From the NCBI RefSeq assembly GCF_000722685.1, contig NZ_JPFV01000015.1:1-64000 (forward strand): DNA of 64,000 bases, written 5' to 3'. Positions 1 to 7,688 of the stretch are shown here, piece by piece; position 1 is the first letter of the stretch, and each line of letters opens with the position of its first letter. The notes beneath the pieces were generated by a model. The model was not told the origin of the DNA, ran no database searches, and saw only the letters and a program-made list of their open reading frames with translations. This DNA is from Streptococcus mitis (GTDB taxonomy: Bacteria; Bacillota; Bacilli; Lactobacillales; Streptococcaceae). A program made the position numbers and the translations under genes.

Positions 1-236
1 ATACCTAGATTCCGTGCTGATGATACTCCACCATTTTCTTTTTCAAGATAACGAAAACGTACATCTTTAGCAACATACTCTCTACAAATGTCAGCAGAAT
101 TATCTGGTGAACCATCGTTTATCAATAAACACTCAAAATTCCGATATGTTTGGTTCATAATACTATCCAGGCACTGTCTCAAATAATTTTCAACATTGTA
201 GATTGGAACTATAATACTAATTAATTCATTATCCAT
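1..236 (-). CDS. GT2 family glycosyltransferase, N-terminal part (cut by window edge)
   Basis: Reading right to left from an ATG at 234-236, the sequence encodes the start of a family-2 glycosyltransferase. After MDNEL comes the N-terminal nucleotide-sugar binding strand (IIVPIYNVENYLRQCLDS), then the INDGSPDNS motif and ENGGVSSARN at about residues 66-76. These match the start of the two complete GT2 domains further right in the window. An AAGG lies about 10 bases before the ATG. The catalytic DxD and the rest of the protein lie beyond base 1. As the last visible member of the gene set downstream of the SRR adhesin, it probably adds a sugar to the adhesin glycan; that role is inferred from position. 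Confidence 0.85.
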   Translation of the reverse strand, partial: MDNELISIIVPIYNVENYLRQCLDSIMNQTYRNFECLLINDGSPDNSADICREYVAKDVRFRYLEKENGGVSSARNLG

Positions 237-243
237 ATAATTA

Positions 244-417
244 TTACCTTAAATATTTATTTTTTACTCTTACAAGTAACTTCCCTTCATTATGAACTAT
301 ACTATTCGTCGAAACATTATTGCAAATAAGATAACCTGCTCCAATAGTCACTCCTTTTAAAATTGTAATATCACTTCCTATCCAGCAATCTCTTACAACT
401 CTAATCTGGACAATCGT
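244..417 (-). pseudogene. Remnant of a hexapeptide-repeat acetyltransferase (C-terminal end only)
   Basis: Translated on the minus strand between a TGA (418-420) and a TAA (244-246), this gives about 57 residues containing DCWIGSDITILKGVTIGAG. That is the typical left-handed beta-helix stretch of hexapeptide acyltransferases and closely resembles NCWIGTNVVILKGVTIGDN in the intact acetyltransferase at 1945-2799. There is no start codon or N-terminal half. Upstream (420-554) stops occur in every frame, with one short stretch (LYLPFNTLLNRI) that could be a decayed N-terminus. I read it as the surviving 3' end of a third acetyltransferase lost from this cluster. Its end overlaps the ribosome-binding region of the next GT2 gene. 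Confidence 0.7.
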
Positions 418-554
418 TCACTGCCACTACTTATTTCTCTTAATACCTAAATCACTTGATAAAATTCATGCAAGTATTTATTCTATTTAGCAAAGTATTA
501 AAAGGAAGATATAGGTTGCACTTTACATCTTTCCATGATAATAAAAATCACGTT

Positions 555-1736
555 TTATTTGATACCTTTTAAAAAATCCACCATGTCCTGAGGTTTATCA
601 TGTAAAAATATGTGATCCACATGATACGGATTAGCTACATTATCAAATGTTAGAATTGTTTTCTTAGCCTCTTGAACCCATTCTAAAACATCAGGAAATT
701 TAAATTCATGATTAATATCTAAATAAACATCACATTCTTCAATCATTTTCTTGCACATCCACCTCATGACAGTTGGATGTAACTTAATATTCTCATAACT
801 AGCTAAACTTCTAAGAATTTCTCCCATTTCTGTAAAAGTTAAAACATGAATTTCATAATCAGGTAAATTTTTAGATAAATAATCAATTTGTTCCAATTGC
901 TGACTACCTGTAATTACCAATGCTTGATGTTTATATTCTTTTACAACTAATTGTTCCTGACTATTAATTTGAGCCCATTCTAATTGACTATATTGCCACC
1001 AAACTTCTCGTAAACGACCAACTGAATAAGTGTTCCACGGTTTATCAGCGGATAGATAATGTATAATAGCAGGGAGTGGAGACAATGGTAAATCAAAAAT
1101 AAAATATTGTCCTCTGTTATCAGCGACCTGGTCATACCCAATCTGAAAATTATAAATGTCATCTAACAGTACATAATTTTTACCTATTACGATATTCAAA
1201 ACAGTTTGATCTGCCTCTGGTAAATGTTCATGCTCACTTTCAGTAATATCGATTAGTTTCTGCTGAATTGAATTTTCCTTCCAATAAGCATTATTAATCA
1301 ATAGGACCCCCGCATTAAATCTATCTTCTAGACCATAGATTACTTTAGCTGCAGCTAAAGGTTTATTAGTTAAATCTATAGAAAACAACTCTGTCAAATC
1401 ACGAGTAACTACCAAGTCACAATCTAGGTATAAAACAATATCTTCTGAAACAAAACTTGGAATAAAATAACGAGCATAAGTCATAAAATTAATATGCTGT
1501 CCTACTGGAGGTAGCCTCCAACTTTGCATATTACCTTGAAACATCTTGATATCTACTATATCACTATTGCGATATGACATTTTTTCCCTGGTAGAAATAA
1601 ACCATTCTTGTGGAATATCCTGATTAAAAATATAAACTTTGATATCGCTATTATGATAACAAATAGATTTCAAAGTTGTTTCAATCTGACGAATATAACC
1701 ATAATCTCCTGCAAGTACAATTGCTCTTTTATTCAT
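555..1736 (-). CDS. GT8 family glycosyltransferase with extra C-terminal module
   Basis: This is a 393-residue protein. Residues about 1-250 form a family-8 glycosyltransferase: RAIVLAGDYGYIRQIETTLK at the start, the metal-binding DxD as LYLDCDLVV near residue 104, then FNAGVLLINN and ADQTVLN. Residues about 265-393 form a separate module ending in CDVYLDINHEF and TILTFDN. The same module occurs at the C-termini of the proteins at 1945-2799 and 2789-4882. No signal peptide or membrane segment is visible, so it is probably cytoplasmic. GT8 enzymes in SRR loci extend the O-glycan on the adhesin before export, and that role is inferred here. The start is supported by GGAG six bases before the ATG. 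A 208-bp non-coding gap separates it from the upstream gene. Confidence 0.85.
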   Translation of the reverse strand: MNKRAIVLAGDYGYIRQIETTLKSICYHNSDIKVYIFNQDIPQEWFISTREKMSYRNSDIVDIKMFQGNMQSWRLPPVGQHINFMTYARYFIPSFVSEDIVLYLDCDLVVTRDLTELFSIDLTNKPLAAAKVIYGLEDRFNAGVLLINNAYWKENSIQQKLIDITESEHEHLPEADQTVLNIVIGKNYVLLDDIYNFQIGYDQVADNRGQYFIFDLPLSPLPAIIHYLSADKPWNTYSVGRLREVWWQYSQLEWAQINSQEQLVVKEYKHQALVITGSQQLEQIDYLSKNLPDYEIHVLTFTEMGEILRSLASYENIKLHPTVMRWMCKKMIEECDVYLDINHEFKFPDVLEWVQEAKKTILTFDNVANPYHVDHIFLHDKPQDMVDFLKGIK

Positions 1737-1944
1737 TTATCACTCCTACATCTTTATTTCAATCGATATCCTGTTTGAAAATAAATATCATAAAATTATC
1801 TAAGATAAATAGTGCCAAATTCGATCTCAACTTTTCCATTGCGGTTATTAAACTTATTTAATCAAACTTACATACAGCATAAGTAACAATCGAAGATCCA
1901 ATTAAACTAATATCCAGACACTTATTCAACAACAAGAAAATTTT

Positions 1945-2799
1945 CTAAAAATTTTTTATTTCTGTCACCATTCCATTTGCATCTTCTTGTCGAAAAACTT
2001 TACTAAATCCACTTGAATCATGATTAGTATTCTCAAAAGCATAAACAGGCTTATTCTGTTCTATTGCTCTATTAACAATACCATCCACCTCTCCCCAATG
2101 GTTAATATCTAAATAAATATCTGATTTCTTCAACAAGTCCTCAATAATATCATCATGATGAACATTTGTGTATATATTCACGTTCTCATAACGATTGAAA
2201 CTTTCAAGATAATCCGAAATATTTGTTTTAGCCGCTATATGAAAAGCTACCTCTGGCAGATTCTGAACAAGATAGTCTAAATTTTCTAAAGTGTCTGAAG
2301 CTGTTAAAGTAAAAACATGAAACTGGTGTTGTTTCCTTGGAATGATTTTCAAATCCTCTTGAGAAGTAACGATAGAATTAGCTGGTATATCTTTATAAAT
2401 TAAGGCATTTGCTCCAATTATGACATTATCTCCAATCGTCACTCCTTTTAAAATGACGACATTAGTTCCAATCCAACAATTTTTTCCTATCGTTATTTTG
2501 TCAGCAGTAAATCGAATTTTTTCGATATGGTAATTTGAGTATTTATGATTATGGTCAAAAATCCTTACCCCATCTCCAAACATGGTATCCCTACCAATTT
2601 CAATTTCTTTACCACAACGAATCGTACAATGGTCATTAAAGAAAACTCTATTTCCTAGTGTTAATTTAGCATTATTAGCTACTTCTAAACTTACAAATGA
2701 ACGAAATGTAACATCTGTTCCTAATTCAATAGTACTGGTGGGGGAAATCTCTATATGATGAAAATCTCCTAATAACTTTACAGAATCTTTAAAATCCAT
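1945..2799 (-). CDS. Hexapeptide-repeat acetyltransferase fused to the SRR-locus C-terminal module
   Basis: This is a 284-residue protein. Residues about 15-145 are a left-handed beta-helix acyltransferase: repeated hexapeptides, FDHNHKYSN with the likely catalytic histidine, then CWIGTNVVILKGVTIGDN and VIIGANALIYKD. Residues about 150-284 carry the C-terminal module also found on the adjacent GT8 and GT2-GT8 proteins (SDIYLDINHWGEV, AFENTNHD). Joining an acetyltransferase to that module suggests that it works on the same substrate as the glycosyltransferases, so O-acetylation of the adhesin glycan is the likely job. This is inference. The ATG lies inside the last codons of the upstream gene (11-base overlap), pointing to translational coupling. 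There is no separate strong ribosome-binding site. Confidence 0.82.
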   Translation of the reverse strand: MDFKDSVKLLGDFHHIEISPTSTIELGTDVTFRSFVSLEVANNAKLTLGNRVFFNDHCTIRCGKEIEIGRDTMFGDGVRIFDHNHKYSNYHIEKIRFTADKITIGKNCWIGTNVVILKGVTIGDNVIIGANALIYKDIPANSIVTSQEDLKIIPRKQHQFHVFTLTASDTLENLDYLVQNLPEVAFHIAAKTNISDYLESFNRYENVNIYTNVHHDDIIEDLLKKSDIYLDINHWGEVDGIVNRAIEQNKPVYAFENTNHDSSGFSKVFRQEDANGMVTEIKNF

Positions 2800-4882
2800 G
2801 TTTTTCTTCCACTTCTCTTAATTTCTCAATCATTTCTTGAACTTGTTCTACTTTGTAGGTTATCTGTCCAACTTCACGATATTTTGTATTTTCAAAAGCT
2901 AAAATTAACTTTCCTCTTTCTGAAAATTGATCTAACATTTCCTCTGTTTTTTCACCATGATTAATGTCTAAAAGCACCTGACTAGTCTCAATTAATTCTT
3001 GATCTAGTTCTACTAAATAATTAATCCCAGCATAAACAGTTACATTTGGATAAACCAACAATTGTTTCAAACGATCACTGACCATCACTCTAGCCGCAAT
3101 CTTAAATTGAATATTAGGCAAGGATTGAATCAATGTATCAATTTGTTCAATATGATCTGAAGACGTATAAATTAAACAAGTAAGAGGTTCTCTGATAGGA
3201 TAGATATGTGATTTTTGTAGTGGGTGTAAATGATGATTCTTTCCTAACTCTGTCCATTCAAGACCATGATAATACCACCAAACATCACGATAGGTCTGCG
3301 CAGCTAAATCAAACCACGGCTTTCTATGTGAGAGATAGTGGATAATACCAGGATAATCTTGACCTGCTGGTAACTCATAGTCTGTAAATTGCTTATGAAT
3401 CACAACATGGTTATTATCAAATTCCATCTCTATCCATCTATTTTCAAAGAGCATATTTAAAATACTTTGATCCGCTTGATCCACTTTATCGTGCCACTCA
3501 TTTGTCAAATCTATCAAGCGTTGAGACATGTTTTCTTGTTTCCACAAACGATTGTTGATTAGTAGAACACCCGCATTGAACATTTCCCTGCCATAGTATA
3601 CTCTTCCTCCATAATCTCGAACAGCTGCTAATGGATAGTCTTGCAAATCTGTTTCAAACAAGTTATCCAAATTTTTAGTTACAACCAAATCACAGTCTAA
3701 ATAAAGAGCCTTATCTTCTTTGACGAAATCAGATATAAAATAACGCAAAAATACTGTGTAACTAATATCTGTTTTATAACGCGAAATTTGCTCAGACGTA
3801 ACCCGACAATTGATAATCTCTGAGTCATATCTTTCCAATCGCTTGTTTAATTGTTTAAACCATTCATTAGGAAAATCACTATTAATCAGATAAAAGCGAA
3901 TCGAGCGATTATGGTAACAGATAGACTTAATAGTCGTCACAACCTGCTCGACATAGGCATGGTTTGCTGCCAAGACAATTGCTTTCTTAAACTCTTGATT
4001 TTGAGTCTGAAGCAAATCTAATAACATCTTCTTCTCTTTTATCTGATCTAACACATGAGAATCTGTTATTCCTCTGTTATTACTTTCAAAAGTTATATGA
4101 TTTAAAATAGATTTATAAGCATGTATATGTTCTGACATTGGATAACCCAACGTTGACAATAATGCCAATCTATCTTCTATAGCGTATATGCAATCTCTAA
4201 CCCATTTTTCATCCCAAGTATTTGAAATACTTCCACTCCTAACTCTGTAAATATAAGAAGCTTTATTAATATAAACAATACTTTTGGAAGCTAATAGTAT
4301 TTTTAAATTAAATACGGCATCTTCAGTCACTCTTCCTACTGGAAAACGAAAATTAGAAATAATTTCTTTTCTATAAATTTTTCCCCAAGAAACTATCAAT
4401 GCTGAATTTAATAATCTATTAGAATCATTTAAACAATCCACTATAGAGACATTGTCATAAAGTTTCTCAAAATAATTTCCAGATATATGAAAATAGAAAT
4501 TTGAATCAGACTCATTAAACTTACAATAATTTCCAACTGCAATATCTGCCTGATACTCAATTAATTTATTATATAGAACTTCTACATAATCTGACTCAAC
4601 CCAATCATCTGAATCAATAAAAGTTACATAGGAACCAGTCATACGTTCTAATCCTGCATTTCGTGCATCAGATAGGCCCCCATTTTCTTGTTCTATATAG
4701 ATAATTCGATTATCTTTTTGTGCATACTCTTGACAAATTTCACCCGAATTATCTGTAGAACCATCATTTATGACAATAATTTCAAGATTTTTATAAGTTT
4801 GATTAATCAGACTATCCAGACATTTATTTAGGTAATTTTCAACATTGTAAACTGGTACAATTACCGTAATTTTTTCAGTCAT
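2789..4882 (-). CDS. Two-domain glycosyltransferase (GT2-GT8 fusion) with C-terminal module
   Basis: This is a 697-residue protein in three parts. Residues 1 to about 295 are a GT2 domain (ITVIVPVYNVENYLNKCLDS, INDGSTDNS, ENGGLSDARN, and DSDD as the DxD). Residues about 300-555 are a GT8 domain (KAIVLAANHAYVEQVVTT, LYLDCDLVV, FNAGVLLINN, QADQSILN) clearly paralogous to the separate GT8 at 555-1736. Residues about 565-697 are the shared C-terminal module (LLDINHGEK, LAFENTKY). Two catalytic domains in one chain suggest two successive sugar additions. AAAGGAG lies nine bases before the ATG and an extended -10 box precedes it. It overlaps the downstream acetyltransferase by 11 bases. A role in adhesin glycosylation is inferred from context. 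Confidence 0.87.
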   Translation of the reverse strand: MTEKITVIVPVYNVENYLNKCLDSLINQTYKNLEIIVINDGSTDNSGEICQEYAQKDNRIIYIEQENGGLSDARNAGLERMTGSYVTFIDSDDWVESDYVEVLYNKLIEYQADIAVGNYCKFNESDSNFYFHISGNYFEKLYDNVSIVDCLNDSNRLLNSALIVSWGKIYRKEIISNFRFPVGRVTEDAVFNLKILLASKSIVYINKASYIYRVRSGSISNTWDEKWVRDCIYAIEDRLALLSTLGYPMSEHIHAYKSILNHITFESNNRGITDSHVLDQIKEKKMLLDLLQTQNQEFKKAIVLAANHAYVEQVVTTIKSICYHNRSIRFYLINSDFPNEWFKQLNKRLERYDSEIINCRVTSEQISRYKTDISYTVFLRYFISDFVKEDKALYLDCDLVVTKNLDNLFETDLQDYPLAAVRDYGGRVYYGREMFNAGVLLINNRLWKQENMSQRLIDLTNEWHDKVDQADQSILNMLFENRWIEMEFDNNHVVIHKQFTDYELPAGQDYPGIIHYLSHRKPWFDLAAQTYRDVWWYYHGLEWTELGKNHHLHPLQKSHIYPIREPLTCLIYTSSDHIEQIDTLIQSLPNIQFKIAARVMVSDRLKQLLVYPNVTVYAGINYLVELDQELIETSQVLLDINHGEKTEEMLDQFSERGKLILAFENTKYREVGQITYKVEQVQEMIEKLREVEEKHGF

Positions 4883-4905
4883 GAAGCTATTCTCCTTTCC
4901 TACTA

Positions 4906-4914
4906 TTATAACAT
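4906..4914 (-). promoter_or_regulatory. Probable extended -10 promoter for the GT2-GT8 gene
   Basis: On the minus strand the sequence reads TGT-TATAAT, a perfect -10 with the upstream TG of an extended -10 element. It lies about 24 bases before the GT2-GT8 start codon. No good -35 hexamer is visible. The remaining sequence up to 5244 is AT-rich, and I see no gene in it. Confidence 0.5.
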
Positions 4915-5243
4915 TTTTTTGCTATTGTTTAAGCTATTAAGGGATTTCCAAGTTAAAAAAATATATTTATTTCATTGATAGAATCGTCCATACAGTATAA
5001 AATTATAATTAAACTAAAAATTGTATAATAATTCAAAATATAAGTTGAATAATTTAAAATATTTAGCCTTATAATCTTACTGCAGTTACACAATAACATT
5101 TTCGAATGATCAATCCTAAAGATAAATTTTTAATTCATCTCAGACATCTAAAAAATGACTCGTCTATATGCATATCAAGTATCTTTTAGGAATTTATTGA
5201 TATAACTAGCCTTATTATTTTAGAATAGCTATCTAATAAACGT

Positions 5244-5306
5244 AAAAAAGCGACCCACATCAAAAATTAGATAACATTCTAATTTTTGAGTATAAGCCAC
5301 TTTTTC
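5244..5306 (-). terminator. Hairpin terminator after the GT2 gene at 5349-6245
   Basis: A perfect 11-bp inverted repeat (CAAAAATTAGA / TCTAATTTTTG, 5261-5271 and 5278-5288) sits inside a looser outer stem (AAAAAGTGGC ... GTCGCTTTTTT, minus strand). The outer stem ends in a run of six T on the minus strand. It lies 43-105 bases past the stop codon of the GT2 gene. Confidence 0.6.
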
Positions 5307-5348
5307 TATATAAAAATAAAGAAAAACAAATTTGTAAAATGTGTTTTA

Positions 5349-6245
5349 CTAACCTTTAAAATATTTAGCTGCAATTGCTTTTTTGACCAAAATTTGTTGA
5401 TAAGATTCCACGTCTCCATGTTTAAGAGTTTCTTCTTCATGAATAGATAATCGCCATTTATAAGCTTGAATTTCTCTATCTAATAACTCCTGAGGAGCTC
5501 CAATCAATTGGAGAATAGTCATACGTTCCTCAATACTCTTTAAGGGATATACATCTGCAAGATTGACTGTCCTTGTAACACTTGTAGAACGTTTTCTATG
5601 GATATAAATAGCCTTATTCATAAAAGCAATTTTATCTGTCTGAAGATAAACTTTATAAGTTGTGTAATCATCCTCTACACTTTTATCTGTTGGATATACA
5701 ATATCTTTAAACAACTCCGTCTTGTATAACTTCGCCCACGGAACTGTAAAGCATTGACTGAGATTATACTTACTGTCATATTGATGGTTAAACCATTCAA
5801 ATGGCGTATAAGTCTGCTCAAAATAATCATCTGCTCCTACATGAATCAAAAAACTAGCTTGATCATCCAAAAATTGAGTAAAGTTTCCGATTGCAATATC
5901 TGCATCTGTTTTTTTCAATAAATCATAAAGATTTTGGATATGATCCAACTCCAACCAGTCATCATTATCTACAAAAACGATATAATCCCCAGTTACAACT
6001 TCCAAGGCACGATTGCGGCTAGAAGAAACTCCACCGTTTCTTTTATGATAGACTTTAACACGTTCATCTTGATTTTGATAACGTTGACAGATTGCTGCTG
6101 AACCATCTGTTGAGCCATCATTAATCAAAATGATTTCAAGATTTTGATAGGTTTGTTGAACGATACTATCCAAACATTTTTCAAGGTATAGTTCTGACAT
6201 ATAAACAGGAACAATAACACTTATTTTTTCCATCATTTTAATCAT
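5349..6245 (-). CDS. GT2 family glycosyltransferase
   Basis: This is a 298-residue stand-alone family-2 glycosyltransferase. It has the N-terminal GT-A strand (ISVIVPVYMSELYLEKCL), INDGSTDGS, RNGGVSSSRN, the metal-binding DxD as VDNDDW near residue 95, and VPWAKLYKTE further on. It resembles the GT2 half of the 2789-4882 protein but has no added GT8 or C-terminal module. No membrane helices are seen, so it is likely a cytoplasmic enzyme extending the adhesin O-glycan (inference from context). The start is not certain. AGGAG is only three bases before the first ATG, so translation may begin at the ATG pair four codons in (MMEKIS or MEKIS). A terminator follows the gene. Confidence 0.87.
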   Translation of the reverse strand: MIKMMEKISVIVPVYMSELYLEKCLDSIVQQTYQNLEIILINDGSTDGSAAICQRYQNQDERVKVYHKRNGGVSSSRNRALEVVTGDYIVFVDNDDWLELDHIQNLYDLLKKTDADIAIGNFTQFLDDQASFLIHVGADDYFEQTYTPFEWFNHQYDSKYNLSQCFTVPWAKLYKTELFKDIVYPTDKSVEDDYTTYKVYLQTDKIAFMNKAIYIHRKRSTSVTRTVNLADVYPLKSIEERMTILQLIGAPQELLDREIQAYKWRLSIHEEETLKHGDVESYQQILVKKAIAAKYFKG

Positions 6246-6349
6246 ATACTCCTTTTCTGATGTAATATATAAAAAACAAAGTCGATTTCAGTACAGTAGG
6301 TATTTTTTAAGATATGCCCTAAATCAATTCTAATATTTCTAATAACAGA

Positions 6350-7228
6350 TTAATCACATTTAACTTTCCCTGCATTTGGTAAGTATTCTTTTATAAACCC
6401 TGATATATCCTTACTCATGATTTTATCCAATCGTTCAGAAATAATATCTTCTGGCCAATTCCACCACGCAATTTTTAACATCTGTTCACGGAAAATAGGC
6501 TCTGCGATACGATAACGAATCACTTTGGCTGGATTGCCTCCTACAACAGCATATGGTTCTACATCCTTGGTCACCAGAGCCCCTGCTGCTATGACTTCAC
6601 CATCTCCAATAGTTACCCCAGCCATGATTTGGGCATTGTTTCCAATCCAAACATCATTACCAACTCGAGTTGGACTTTTCAAAATATGATCATCAGTCAT
6701 CTGCAATGACTCATCCGTGTAAAATACCTCTAAACTCTTGAATGGATAGGTTGTAATCAACTCTAAATCATGATTTGCAGTTATAAATTGAACATTATGC
6801 CCAATAGAACAATAATCACCAATTATAACCTGACCTCCGTGGTCATAGTCAATTAATTGTGGAATGCCATATGTATGTTTCCCTACTATTAAGGCTCCGT
6901 AATTAATCAAATAGCGACAAGTATATTTTGTCAGGTAATCAAATAAATCTGGACGCGAATCATATATTCGTATTTCTAAGGGAATCGTTTCCTGATGTAA
7001 TCCTTCCCAGTAGGAATGGCCTACTTCTTCATAGCAACACTCAAAAACTGCTGTTAGTTGCTCTGATTTAGAATATAATTTAAGTTTTTGATCTTCTAAT
7101 TTCCAAAATCGCTCATTATCATGACCTGCTCCACCAATATCTCTAATCTTACCATCAGATAAGAATTGAAAATAACGTTGGTGTTGCTTATTTTTATGTG
7201 AAAATAGACAGAATTTTCCAGATAGCAA
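6350..7228 (-). CDS. CatB-like O-acetyltransferase with N-terminal extension
   Basis: This is a 292-residue protein. The first ~100 residues are an extension I do not recognise ([25 protein letters not shown]). Residues about 105-270 are a hexapeptide acyltransferase of the xenobiotic (CatB) type: [28 protein letters not shown] with the likely catalytic histidine, [20 protein letters not shown], and [13 protein letters not shown] near the end. The start is a TTG at 7226-7228, with GGGAG about ten bases upstream and no better ATG. It is the first gene after the SRR adhesin, so acetylation of the adhesin glycan is a reasonable but unproven role. About 105 bases separate it from the downstream GT2. 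Confidence 0.83.
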   Translation of the reverse strand: MLSGKFCLFSHKNKQHQRYFQFLSDGKIRDIGGAGHDNERFWKLEDQKLKLYSKSEQLTAVFECCYEEVGHSYWEGLHQETIPLEIRIYDSRPDLFDYLTKYTCRYLINYGALIVGKHTYGIPQLIDYDHGGQVIIGDYCSIGHNVQFITANHDLELITTYPFKSLEVFYTDESLQMTDDHILKSPTRVGNDVWIGNNAQIMAGVTIGDGEVIAAGALVTKDVEPYAVVGGNPAKVIRYRIAEPIFREQMLKIAWWNWPEDIISERLDKIMSKDISGFIKEYLPNAGKVKCD

Positions 7229-7606
7229 TTAAAACTCTCTCCCTTCAACTAAATTGACTATATCTATCAGTGTGTCTACAATATGAATAACTTGTCATCC
7301 AACTAAAACTTTTATACAAATTTAATGTTACTAACCATTAATATAGAGGTACTATATAGCGTTCTGTTATTATATACATCTTACCACAAATAGCCTTATA
7401 ATAAAAGCAACTTACATACAATTAACAACTCGGAAATATAATCATACACAATTCAAGGTCATGCCGATGAAGTTTTATTTCTTCAAGGATATTAATCAAC
7501 AAGTAAAGTGAGGTCTTAAAGTCTTGTTTACCATAGGCTACAATCGTACAGGAAAAATGCGAATACAACTATCGATCATTAGTGGACATTTACGACGAAA
7601 TAATGC

Positions 7607-7645
7607 AAAAAATCCCCTGGATGAGTTTTCATCCAAGGGATTTTT
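7607..7645 (-). terminator. Terminator of the SRR adhesin gene
   Basis: A strong hairpin (AAAAATCCCCTGGATGA paired with TCATCCAAGGGATTTTT, one mismatch) ends in a T run on the minus strand, 44 bases past the adhesin stop codon. The gap 7229-7688 otherwise shows only AT-rich DNA with no convincing gene. Confidence 0.85.
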
Positions 7646-7688
7646 CATAAATCGAAATAACAATACTTTCTATGTATTTTTAATCCGA

